A stretch of DNA of 5,936 nt from Dehalococcoidia bacterium UBA1151 (GCA_002311865.1 DBZV01000027.1:15171-21106), one strand, 5' to 3'. Shown: positions 1 to 5,333, counted from the stretch's first letter. A program made the numbers and translations. Notes: generated from the sequence alone by a model not told the origin.

Positions 1-8
1 GACGCCAG

Positions 9-34
9 ACGAGCGACCCGTGTGGGTCGCTCGT
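9..34. terminator. Perfect hairpin at left edge, possible terminator
   Basis: An 11-bp perfect inverted repeat (arms 9-19 and 24-34) encloses a 4-nt GTGT loop. It lies 25 nt beyond the small ORF and about 140 nt beyond the cysH stop, so it could end the minus-strand cysH transcript. There is no T-run on the minus side. The plus side has only a loose T-rich stretch (ATTTCTAGTTTG), so it could instead serve a plus-strand gene ending left of the window. The hairpin is certain as sequence, but its role and direction are not. Confidence 0.45.
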
Positions 35-58
35 ACAGATTTCTAGTTTGTGTTGAAG

Positions 59-160
59 TTACTGCAGCGGGGGGTCTGAAGGCATCCGCTGGGCAACCCA
101 GCGTCTGATGGCCTCAAATGCCGCCGCCAGGCGCGATTTCTGAGATGTACTGGAGGTCAT
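59..160 (-). CDS. Possible small ORF (33 aa) downstream of cysH
   Basis: An ATG at 160 opens 33 codons ending in TAA at 59-61. It starts 11 nt after the cysH stop and has AGGG five nt before the start, so it could be co-translated with cysH. The peptide begins MTSSTSQKSRLAAAFEAIRR, with a basic, Ala-rich stretch that could form an amphipathic helix (residues 8-26), then a Pro-rich end (PSDPPLQ). It has no cysteine, no membrane segment and no signal peptide. I do not recognise a family. The spacing, the ribosome-binding sequence and the hairpin just beyond it favour a real gene, but an ORF this short can arise by chance. Confidence 0.35.
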   Translation of the reverse strand: MTSSTSQKSRLAAAFEAIRRWVAQRMPSDPPLQ

Positions 161-171
161 TTGGGCCCTGC

Positions 172-918
172 CTAACGGGTTGCTTTCTCCACGACGTGGA
201 GTCCGCACTCTTTTGCGTCAGGATCCTGCTCCCACCACCAGCGGCCTGCGCGAAGGTCTTCGCCTGGCTTGATGGCTCGTGTGCAGGGATCGCAGCCCAG
301 GCTTGGAAACCCTTTGTCGTGAAGTTCGTTATAGGGAACGTTGTTTGCGTCCACGTATTCTCGGACCTGATCGAACGACCAGTTAGAGAGTGGATTGATC
401 TTGAAGTTGTTGTGGGCTTCGTCTCGCTCAACGATGGCAGTTTCGCCACGTGCCATGCCCTGATCCCGGCGAAGTCCGGTGATCCATGCGCCAACTGTGT
501 TTAGTGCTCGATTGAGCGGCTCAACTTTGCGGACGCCGCAACAGGTCTTTCTGTTGTCTACGGACTTGTAGAAGAGGTTGTAGCCCTCTGCATGCACCAT
601 TTCAGTAACGGCGTCCATGTCCGGGGTGAAGGCTTCGATGTTCACATCGTATCGGGCATGGATGCGGTCCATGAGTGTGTAGGTCTCGGTTGGCAGTCGA
701 AGCGTGTCCAGGGTCATCACGCGTGCATTGGGGTTGATTCGCCAGAACATGTCGAACTCTGCCACGTCCTCAAGTCCAAAGCTGGACATCAGGACCAGTT
801 CGGAGCCGAATTTGCTGTCGGCCCACCTGATGATCTCCTGCGGAGAAGCGGACTCGAAACGCTCATTGAGCGTTGCCAGTTCCTGGTCGCTAATCACCAC
901 TCGTTCACTCGTTGTCAT
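172..918 (-). CDS. cysH: Assimilatory APS reductase (iron-sulfur type CysH)
   Basis: This 248-aa cytoplasmic enzyme would reduce adenylyl sulfate (APS) to sulfite and AMP using thioredoxin, the committed reductive step of sulfate assimilation. The nucleotide-binding region contains SSFGLED (45-51) and LDTLRLPTETY (70-80), followed by TGLRRDQ (148-154). Cys126-Cys127 in KTCCGVRK and Cys209/Cys212 in GCDPC are the four [4Fe-4S] ligands typical of APS reductases. They are absent from PAPS-specific enterobacterial CysH, so APS is the likely substrate. The C-terminal KECGLH carries catalytic Cys238. The usual LDTGRL is LDTLRL here, a minor deviation. Length is normal for the family. The ATG at 918 is supported by GAGGA just upstream (922-926). 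The gene sits behind its own promoter and a structured leader, downstream of the htrA terminator, so it is probably controlled separately from htrA. Cysteine-making genes lie on the opposite strand about 3.5 kb away. Confidence 0.95.
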   Translation of the reverse strand: MTTSERVVISDQELATLNERFESASPQEIIRWADSKFGSELVLMSSFGLEDVAEFDMFWRINPNARVMTLDTLRLPTETYTLMDRIHARYDVNIEAFTPDMDAVTEMVHAEGYNLFYKSVDNRKTCCGVRKVEPLNRALNTVGAWITGLRRDQGMARGETAIVERDEAHNNFKINPLSNWSFDQVREYVDANNVPYNELHDKGFPSLGCDPCTRAIKPGEDLRAGRWWWEQDPDAKECGLHVVEKATR

Positions 919-1081
919 ATTTCCTCACTACTGGGGTCCACTATCGAACTTAAAGATCGAGATAAACAGAAACCCCTCGCTAAATTGAAACTGCGAGGGG
1001 TTGGTAGTTACTACTATGCGTGCGCGACTAGCCGGAAACCCTCACAGAGTTCAAACATGTACAGAGGCAGTTGATGTTTGA
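919..1081 (-). promoter_or_regulatory. Structured cysH leader with attenuator-like terminator
   Basis: The untranslated region before cysH contains two clear hairpins in transcript order. The first pairs 1081-1074 with 1058-1051 (8 bp, 15-nt loop). The second pairs 1002-993 with 980-971 (10 perfect bp, 12-nt loop) and is followed by a U-rich run (TTTCTGTTTATC), which makes it an intrinsic terminator 53 nt before the cysH start. The segment at 1045-1037 (GTGAGGGTT) can pair with the first arm of the terminator (1002-993) through nine pairs, one of them a G-U wobble, with one bulged C. The two structures exclude each other, as expected of an attenuator or riboswitch. I do not find the conserved core of the SAM-I riboswitch or of a T-box here. 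The ligand or trigger is unknown; cysteine, a sulfur metabolite or a regulatory protein are guesses from the gene controlled. Confidence 0.6.
1014..1058 (-). CDS. Candidate 14-aa leader peptide in cysH leader
   Basis: An ATG at 1058 opens a 14-codon frame, MFELCEGFRLVAHA, ending in TAG and followed in frame by TAG and TAA (1016-1008). Its stop is 11 nt before the terminator stem and its fourth to eighth codons cover the candidate antiterminator strand, so translation could affect folding. There is only one cysteine codon (1046-1044), there is no convincing ribosome-binding sequence, and the ATG is inside the first hairpin. A ribosome stalled at that codon would cover the antiterminator strand, the opposite of simple starvation-induced antitermination. 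I therefore list it as weak. Confidence 0.2.
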   Translation of the reverse strand: MFELCEGFRLVAHA

Positions 1082-1108
1082 GATCAAGTTACACATAGCG
1101 TGATCGAT

Positions 1109-1137
1109 TGTATATGAGATTGTGTTTTTAGTCACAA
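1109..1137 (-). promoter_or_regulatory. Candidate sigma-70-type promoter of cysH
   Basis: Read on the minus strand, TTGTGA (1137-1132) and TATACA (1114-1109) are separated by exactly 17 nt. The -35 matches the consensus at four of six positions and the -10 at four of six. The inferred start near 1102 would give a leader of roughly 184 nt that includes both hairpins. A short inverted repeat, TTGTG (1137-1133) and CACAA (1124-1120), overlaps the -35 element and could be an operator, though 5-bp arms are weak evidence. Confidence 0.45.
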
Positions 1138-1181
1138 ACGTGGTTGCGTGGGTGGGGCCCGCGCGATCTAACGGTAGGCGC

Positions 1182-1214
1182 AAAAAAGGGCCGGAGCGGT
1201 AATCGCTCCGGCCC
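1182..1214 (-). terminator. Intrinsic terminator of htrA
   Basis: A perfect 11-bp GC-rich stem (1214-1204 with 1198-1188) and a 5-nt loop are followed on the minus strand by six T residues (1187-1182). It begins 33 nt after the htrA stop. This is a textbook rho-independent terminator and separates htrA from the cysH promoter downstream. Confidence 0.92.
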
Positions 1215-1246
1215 GCGGCAGAAGTGTTTGCGGGGGAGGAAGGACG

Positions 1247-2509
1247 TTAGTTGGTAGGCCTTTCACCCAGTTCGACGTCTATTTGTATGTTGTCGCCGTC
1301 GCGGATGAGGTCCAGGGTGACGATGTCTCCGGGGCGGGTTTGTGATGCCAGGTATCCTATGAGGCCTGCGAAATCCATGATCGCGGTGCCATCAATGCTG
1401 GTTACGATGTCATCAGGTAGCAGGCCGCCTTTTTCGGCGGGTCCGCCTTCGATCACGCGGTCAAGCAGTCCTCCTCGTGTGTTTGGCGGTAGGCCAAGAT
1501 TCTCGGCTTCGATGGCCCCAATTGTGCCAACGGTCACGCCTAGGTACGAGTACCGGTACTCGCCATCTTTGATGATGGCAGGCACTACCCGCTTGGCCTG
1601 ATTGATTGGGATTGCAAAACCAATCCCTGTGTTGCTACCAGTTCGTGTCTGAATCTGGGAGTTGATACCGATCACTTCACCGCTGCTATTGAAGAGGGGA
1701 CCACCAGAGTTGCCGGGGTTGATGGATGCATCGGTCTGAATTGCATCTGGAATCGAGTAGCCCTGGGTTGGGCTTTGGATGGTTCGGCCGAGCGCGCTGA
1801 TGATGCCCTGGGTGAGCGTGAAGTCATTACCAAACGGGCTACCAATCGCCAGAGCTATCTGGCCGGGTCGGAGATTCGCTGAGTCGCCAACAGAAACTGG
1901 GTGGAGGAAGCTCGCAGGTAGGTCTACTTTTAGTACGGCGAGATCTGAGTCGGGATCACTCCCCAAGACTTCCGCTTCAACGTTGGTGCCATCAGAGAAC
2001 TCGACGCGTACGGCGTCTGTAGTGGCGACTACGTGGTGGTTGGTGATTATGTGGCCGCCTTCATCCCATACGAAGCCGGAACCGGAGCCTTCTGGATCAA
2101 GTGGGTTGCCACTGGATGCTCGTCCAAATACGCCATCCGCGCGTTCAACGAAGACTTGAATTTGAACGGTTGAGGCCAGGACGCGGTCGTAGAGATCGGC
2201 AATGACTTGCTCTTCAGCCTGGAGTATCTCCAGCGGCGTCAGTGTGTCGATCACTTCCTGAGCGGAGATTGGGCCGTCAGAGCCAACCCGGGCTGGAGCT
2301 ACATCGGTGTTCGTGAACTGGGTGATGGGTGCGGCTGGCTGCGATTCAACGTCCGCAACAGCTACCGGGGCAACCGACTGAATGGCTGGCGTTGGCGCCG
2401 GGTTGCTGACGATCACCTCAGATGAGCCGTTGCCCGTGCAGGCGACCGCGGCGAGTGCAGTGAGGCCGATCACCGGCAGGATGAGATTTTTGATGTGTAA
2501 TGTTTTCAT
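1247..2509 (-). CDS. HtrA/DegP-like serine protease, PDZ domain, lipoprotein
   Basis: This is a trypsin-fold quality-control protease that would degrade or hold misfolded proteins outside the cytoplasmic membrane. Starting at the ATG at 2509 it has 420 residues. MKTLHIKN followed by a hydrophobic stretch and LTALAAVAC gives a lipoprotein signal with Cys24 as the lipidated residue. A flexible Pro/Ala/Val-rich linker follows to about residue 80. The protease domain has His159 (TNHHVV), Asp189 (DSDLAVLK) and Ser268 (GNSGGPL), the full catalytic triad. A single C-terminal PDZ domain covers about 323-418 (YLGVTVG, then DDIVTSIDGTAI). An upstream ATG at 2551 would add 14 residues, but it has no ribosome-binding sequence and would bury the signal peptide. 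The gene ends at a strong terminator and appears monocistronic. One PDZ domain plus a lipid anchor resembles the membrane-tethered HtrA/DegS type more than DegP, so I give no specific symbol. Confidence 0.93.
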   Translation of the reverse strand: MKTLHIKNLILPVIGLTALAAVACTGNGSSEVIVSNPAPTPAIQSVAPVAVADVESQPAAPITQFTNTDVAPARVGSDGPISAQEVIDTLTPLEILQAEEQVIADLYDRVLASTVQIQVFVERADGVFGRASSGNPLDPEGSGSGFVWDEGGHIITNHHVVATTDAVRVEFSDGTNVEAEVLGSDPDSDLAVLKVDLPASFLHPVSVGDSANLRPGQIALAIGSPFGNDFTLTQGIISALGRTIQSPTQGYSIPDAIQTDASINPGNSGGPLFNSSGEVIGINSQIQTRTGSNTGIGFAIPINQAKRVVPAIIKDGEYRYSYLGVTVGTIGAIEAENLGLPPNTRGGLLDRVIEGGPAEKGGLLPDDIVTSIDGTAIMDFAGLIGYLASQTRPGDIVTLDLIRDGDNIQIDVELGERPTN

Positions 2510-2734
2510 TTCATACCCATGCATATCGATTATGCGGAACGGGCTGGCCATTTGGTTTTATTGTTCTTGCATTTTAGATGCTGAGTACCAAGTTACGAGC
2601 CGCTGCGCGAGATTTCATTCGCGAACTCTCAAGACATGGTGCTGTGTTTTCACGCATACGCTTATGCGGGCATGTGCTAGAGATTCGCATTCGAACTACA
2701 CAGATTTGACTACGCGAACATCAAGAAACGTGAA
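2510..2734. other. Gap upstream of htrA with short palindrome
   Basis: This stretch separates rplY and its downstream hairpins from htrA and should carry the htrA promoter. I found no convincing -35/-10 pair; TAAAAT on the minus strand (2576-2571) is a possible -10 but lacks a good -35. The clearest element is a 6-bp inverted repeat, CGCATA (2653-2658) and TATGCG (2663-2668), with a 4-nt spacer, about 145 nt before the htrA start. It could be an operator or a small hairpin. Apart from an unsupported 38-codon frame at 2574-2690 (rejected below), I see no gene. Confidence 0.4.
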
Positions 2735-2795
2735 GCGCGGAGTTGAAACCGCGCGTCAAATTCGAGCGTTTAGGCCCGCTTGTGCAGGCCTAAAC
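2735..2795 (-). terminator. Tandem hairpins downstream of rplY
   Basis: Two hairpins follow the rplY stop on the minus strand. The first pairs 2795-2787 with 2776-2768 (9 perfect bp, 10-nt loop) and begins 18 nt after the stop. The second pairs 2754-2749 with 2740-2735 (6 GC-rich bp, 8-nt loop) and is followed by a moderately T-rich stretch (TTCACGTTTCTTG). Neither has an ideal T-run, but together they are a reasonable transcription end for rplY. A protective 3'-end structure is the alternative. Confidence 0.5.
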
Positions 2796-2813
2796 AAAAA
2801 CCCCGGAAGCAGG

Positions 2814-3512
2814 CTAGGCGCTATCGTCAGAAGAAGACTCGCCTTCGGCGGTAGTAGCTTCGCCCTCGGCGCCTTCTTCGCCTTCGACACCCTCTTCACC
2901 TTCAATGCCTTCTTCGTCGGCTTCGCCACCAACGATCTCGAAGACCTCAGCCTCACGCTGCTTCTGGGCGCGTGCTACAACGTCGTCGGGGTGGTTCACC
3001 GCCTCAACATCGTCGGGAAGAATCAGATCGCTGACTCTGAGGACGTCTCCGACCTCTTCAAGGCCGGTGATGTCGGCTTCAATGCCAGATGGGACGCTCA
3101 GGGGGAATGCAAGAACCGTCAGGGAGCGGGTTACGTGGTTGATCTGTGCGGCGCCACCTCGAATTGCGGGTGCTTCACCGATAAGAGAGACCTCAACGGG
3201 GATCTGCACCTTTCGATCGGCGTGGATTCGCAGGAAGTCGACGTGCTGAATTTCACCGGTTACTGGGTGGACCGCGACGTCGCGCACGAAGCTCAGTTCC
3301 TCACCATCTGTTCCTTCGACAACAATGTTGACGGCGGTGGTCTTGCCGGCGGTCACGAGGAGCTTTCGGACTATTGGGGAGGGAGCCTGGAGGATCAGTG
3401 GGTCACCGCCAGGGCCGTAAAGATGCAACGGAGTGAGGCCGCTTCGTCGCAGTGCTTTGTTCTTGCGGCCAAGGGAGGTTCGGGGAGTTGTTTCAAGTGA
3501 TAGTGCAGGCAT
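2814..3512 (-). CDS. rplY: 50S ribosomal protein L25 (long Ctc form)
   Basis: This 232-aa protein would bind 5S rRNA in the central protuberance of the large subunit. The N-terminal 5S-binding barrel (about 1-92) shows RKNKALRRSGLTPLHLYG (16-33) and the diagnostic VHPVTGEIQHVDFLRI (81-96). The C-terminal TL5/Ctc domain runs from about 100 to 186, so this is the long form found in most bacteria rather than the short enterobacterial one. The end (about 189-232) is a highly acidic Glu/Gly tail with short repeats (EGEEGVEGEEGAEGE) and a Ser/Asp finish; such tails are frequent in this family. The ATG at 3512 is the only start that gives a complete N-terminus, although no Shine-Dalgarno sequence precedes it. 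It stands alone, without its frequent neighbours prs or pth, and is divergent from the Rrf2 gene. A hairpin in its leader (3588-3612) might regulate it. Confidence 0.95.
   Translation of the reverse strand: MPALSLETTPRTSLGRKNKALRRSGLTPLHLYGPGGDPLILQAPSPIVRKLLVTAGKTTAVNIVVEGTDGEELSFVRDVAVHPVTGEIQHVDFLRIHADRKVQIPVEVSLIGEAPAIRGGAAQINHVTRSLTVLAFPLSVPSGIEADITGLEEVGDVLRVSDLILPDDVEAVNHPDDVVARAQKQREAEVFEIVGGEADEEGIEGEEGVEGEEGAEGEATTAEGESSSDDSA
2860..2925 (-). repeat. Short repeats encoding acidic L25 tail
   Basis: The DNA coding for the end of L25 consists of imperfect units of about 18 nt, built on CTTCTTCGCCTTC on the plus strand. They encode E-G-E-E-G-(V/A)-type hexapeptides. Such tracts tend to vary in length by slippage, so tail length may differ between relatives. 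Confidence 0.5.
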
Positions 3513-3587
3513 TGTTTATCTGTGTGTGAAGCATCGGGCATGCGTTTGCCTCGGGTTGCTTCGCTGAGTATTTGAGATCAATAACGG

Positions 3588-3612
3588 GCGGGAGTGATTC
3601 TTCACTCTCCGC
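3588..3612 (-). promoter_or_regulatory. Leader hairpin upstream of rplY
   Basis: Between rplY and the Rrf2 gene, the minus strand can fold into a 10-bp stem (3612-3602 with 3597-3588) with one bulged A and an AGAA tetraloop. It ends 75 nt before the rplY start. No T-run follows, so it is not a terminator. If transcribed with rplY it could be a protein-binding leader, as ribosomal protein mRNAs often carry. I could not define an rplY promoter, so whether it is transcribed is uncertain. Confidence 0.35.
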
Positions 3613-3697
3613 GCAACCCAAAAATCGTATCACGAGCGCGTACCTTATTGCTCGACCACACGCAATCGAGTGATCATCGCTTGGTGTTTGCTTTACG

Positions 3698-3751
3698 GAC
3701 CGATTGGCCTGGACGACCCAGACCTGATTGGTCTGATTCAGGTGGTATACT
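3698..3751 (+). promoter_or_regulatory. Promoter and candidate operator of Rrf2 gene
   Basis: TGGTATACT (3743-3751) is an extended -10 element (TG-n-TATACT), which explains the lack of a good -35. An inverted repeat, ACCTGA (3722-3727) and TCAGGT (3738-3743), with a 10-nt spacer, overlaps the promoter core directly upstream. An imperfect direct copy of the left part, GACCGATTGGCCTG (3698-3711) versus GACCTGATTGGTCTG (3721-3735), lies 23 nt further up. Rrf2 proteins commonly repress their own genes by binding such dyads, so autoregulation is a reasonable inference. The expected transcript start is near 3758, giving a leader of about 65 nt. Confidence 0.5.
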
Positions 3752-3823
3752 TTCGTGTCACAGCGCGGTTGAATTTTTACGCTTTTTGCGCCTCTTGACA
3801 TGATCAGGCCATACGGGGATGCA

Positions 3824-4252
3824 ATGCTCTTTCCAATCAAGGTTGATTACGGCTTACGCATGCTGATCGACCTGGCCCAACAACCAGTGGACAGTCCTGC
3901 CACATCCAGTGATATTGCGTCTCGACAGGCGATCCCTGAAGCGTTTGTTGTGCAACTATTTAATACGCTGTCTAGAAGCGGGATGGTGGCGAGCAGGCGC
4001 GGGCCGAAGGGTGGACACATGCTTGCGATGCCGGCTGCTGAGATATCCGTTGCGGAGGTGGTTCAGGCGTTTGATCGTTCGATCGCGCCTGTTGGTTGTC
4101 TTCACTCACCAGAGGATTGCACGCTGTCCAGCGCCTGTTCGCAGCGGGAGCTGTGGAGTGAGGTTGAGCAGATATTGATGGACGTATTGAGTAAGACGAG
4201 CGTTGCTGATCTGGCGGACAAACAGCGGATTCTGACCGCGACACCTGCCTGA
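3824..4252 (+). CDS. Rrf2-family transcriptional regulator, probable Fe-S/redox sensor
   Basis: This 143-aa DNA-binding protein belongs to the Rrf2 family (IscR, NsrR, CymR). The start MLFPIKVDYGLRML matches the family N-terminus. A winged helix-turn-helix follows (about 20-70), with the typical wing RRGPKGGHML (58-67). Cys92, Cys99 and Cys105 (spacing C-X6-C-X5-C) occupy the place where IscR binds a [2Fe-2S] cluster (Cys92/98/104), so cluster binding is likely. CymR, the cysteine regulator of Bacillus, lacks a cluster, so the cysteines argue against a plain CymR. I chose the ATG at 3824, preceded by GGGGA, over the in-frame ATG at 3800, which has no ribosome-binding sequence and adds eight atypical residues. 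It is followed after 163 nt by two genes of the cysteine pathway, which suggests it controls them, itself and perhaps cysH in response to sulfur or iron-sulfur status. Confidence 0.9.
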   Translation: MLFPIKVDYGLRMLIDLAQQPVDSPATSSDIASRQAIPEAFVVQLFNTLSRSGMVASRRGPKGGHMLAMPAAEISVAEVVQAFDRSIAPVGCLHSPEDCTLSSACSQRELWSEVEQILMDVLSKTSVADLADKQRILTATPA

Positions 4253-4256
4253 AATG

Positions 4257-4281
4257 GCGCTTTAATGTGCTCAAAAAGCGC
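4257..4281 (+). other. Hairpin after the Rrf2 gene
   Basis: A perfect 7-bp inverted repeat (GCGCTTT at 4257-4263, AAAGCGC at 4275-4281) with an 11-nt loop begins 4 nt after the Rrf2 stop. No T-run follows, so it is not a standard terminator and transcription may continue into the adenylyltransferase gene. TATTAT (4293-4298) could be a -10 for that gene, but no -35 accompanies it. Confidence 0.35.
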
Positions 4282-4415
4282 GGGCGGCGGAGTATTATTA
4301 GGCACCCACACTTGAGCGTCCGCGGGGTCAACAGAGCATCAAGAATCTCACCGGGCGATTGAAGTATCTAATGAAGCAGACAAAAAAATTCGTAGTGTCA
4401 GGAAGTAATAAGCAC

Positions 4416-5264
4416 ATGGCACAAGGTCAAGCGCTAACCCCGGAGCAGGTTGGGCGGTACAGCCGTCACATCATCATGCCCGATGTAGGCAGCGTTGGTC
4501 AGCGCAAGTTGATCGATGCGAAAGTGCTTATTATTGGTGCTGGTGGTCTGGGATCGCCGGTGGCGCTGTATCTCGCACTTGCGGGGGTAGGCACTATAGG
4601 GCTGGTCGATTTTGACACGGTGGATCTGAGCAACCTTCAGAGGCAGATCCTGCATCAGAACAAAGACATTGGCGTTCGCAAAGTTGTATCCGCCAAGGAG
4701 ACACTCAACGCGTACAACCCGGATACGAATGTGGTCCTTCACGAGGAGCCGATTAACTCCTATAACGCGATGGGGATCATTGAGCAGTACGATGTGATTG
4801 TGAATGGCGCGGATAACTTTCCAACGCGGTATCTGGTGAATGATGCGGCGTACCTGGCGGGCAAGCCGTTGGTAGATGGCAGCATTCTTCTGTTTGACGG
4901 GCAGGCGTCAACGTACATTCCCGGCAAGGGATGCTACCGGTGTGTCTTCCCGGAGCCGCCGCCACCAGGTGAGGTTCCAAGCTGCTCTGAGGCTGGAGTT
5001 CTGGGTGCGCTGCCCGGAATTATTGGCACGATCCAGGCTACGGAAGTGATCAAGGTGATCCTTGATATTGGCGATACGCTGTCCGGCCGCATGCTGCTGC
5101 TTGATGCGCTTGCGATGGACTTCCGTATTGTGAAGGTTCGCCAGAACAGCAAGTGCCCACTTTGCGGCGATAATCCAACGGTTACAGAGCTTATTGACTA
5201 TGAACAGTTCTGTGGCGTAGCTCCTCCAGTTGCACCGGTGGCTGTCGCCTCTGTGGGCGTCTAG
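4416..5264 (+). CDS. MoeB/ThiF/MoeZ-type sulfur-carrier adenylyltransferase, no rhodanese domain
   Basis: This 282-aa E1-like enzyme would adenylate the C-terminal glycine of a ubiquitin-like sulfur carrier so that it can be converted to a thiocarboxylate. Seen in order: LTPEQVGRYSRHIIMPDVG; the ATP-binding loop GAGGLGSP (41-48); DFDTVDLSNLQRQ with Arg76; Lys89; the Mg-binding Asp133 in ADNFPTR; zinc cysteines Cys173/Cys176 (CYRC) and Cys247/Cys250 (CPLC); and the probable catalytic Cys190 in SCSEAGVLG. The ending IDYEQFCG is where MoeZ-type proteins continue into a rhodanese domain. Here only a short Ala/Val/Pro tail follows, so sulfur must come from elsewhere. The ATG at 4416 has GGAAG 10 nt upstream and starts just before the conserved region; upstream starts (TTG 4359, ATG 4371) would add Lys-rich, unconserved residues. 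Its neighbour cysM suggests a CysO-like partner rather than MoaD or ThiS, but sequence alone cannot separate these roles. Confidence 0.9.
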   Translation: MAQGQALTPEQVGRYSRHIIMPDVGSVGQRKLIDAKVLIIGAGGLGSPVALYLALAGVGTIGLVDFDTVDLSNLQRQILHQNKDIGVRKVVSAKETLNAYNPDTNVVLHEEPINSYNAMGIIEQYDVIVNGADNFPTRYLVNDAAYLAGKPLVDGSILLFDGQASTYIPGKGCYRCVFPEPPPPGEVPSCSEAGVLGALPGIIGTIQATEVIKVILDIGDTLSGRMLLLDALAMDFRIVKVRQNSKCPLCGDNPTVTELIDYEQFCGVAPPVAPVAVASVGV

Positions 5265-5302
5265 CTGGAGCCCTGGCGGTCAACGAGAGTTTGAATCGAG
5301 TT

Positions 5303-5330
5303 GGACCGGTGGCCGTTATGCCGCCGGTCC
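5303..5330 (+). other. Intercistronic hairpin before cysM
   Basis: Arms 5303-5313 and 5320-5330 form an 11-bp stem (ten Watson-Crick pairs and one G-U) with a 6-nt loop. It ends 3 nt before the GAAGG ribosome-binding sequence of the next gene. No T-run follows, so it is unlikely to stop transcription. It may stabilise or process the mRNA, or tune translation of cysM. Confidence 0.5.
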
Positions 5331-5333
5331 CGC

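Noticed and set aside
118..504. Plus-strand and minus-strand open frames overlapping the 3' half of cysH
   Set aside because: Both are alternative-frame shadows of a well-conserved enzyme; neither has a recognisable motif.
592..1074. Plus-strand frame antisense to cysH and its leader
   Set aside because: It passes through the cysH coding region, the terminator and the promoter on the opposite strand and has no protein-like features.
919..1140. SAM-I riboswitch or T-box upstream of cysH
   Set aside because: A sulfur gene makes SAM-I plausible, but the kink-turn and GGCAACC-like core are absent, as is the T-box specifier/AGGGTGGNACCGCG element. GAGGGTTTCCGG recalls part of the ykkC motif only superficially.
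2574..2690. Minus-strand 38-codon frame between htrA and rplY
   Set aside because: No ribosome-binding sequence, no recognisable feature, and an Arg/Ser-rich composition typical of chance translation.
2670..2710. GTTCGAATGC on the minus strand, considered as a tRNA T-loop
   Set aside because: The flanking bases do not form a T-stem and no acceptor or anticodon stem can be built around it.
2382..3500. Long plus-strand open frame (372 codons) antisense to rplY and the start of htrA
   Set aside because: It runs opposite to two clearly recognised genes and across the gap between them, shows no domain, and is explained by the codon bias of rplY on the other strand.
4265..4315. 16-codon frame (MCSKSAGGGVLLGTHT) before the adenylyltransferase gene, considered as a leader peptide
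   Set aside because: It lies in the hairpin after the Rrf2 gene, has no ribosome-binding sequence and one Cys codon, and no terminator follows it.
4359..4415. N-terminal extension of the adenylyltransferase from TTG 4359 or ATG 4371
   Set aside because: The extra residues are Lys/Ser-rich and precede the conserved family start; the ATG at 4416 has the better ribosome-binding sequence.
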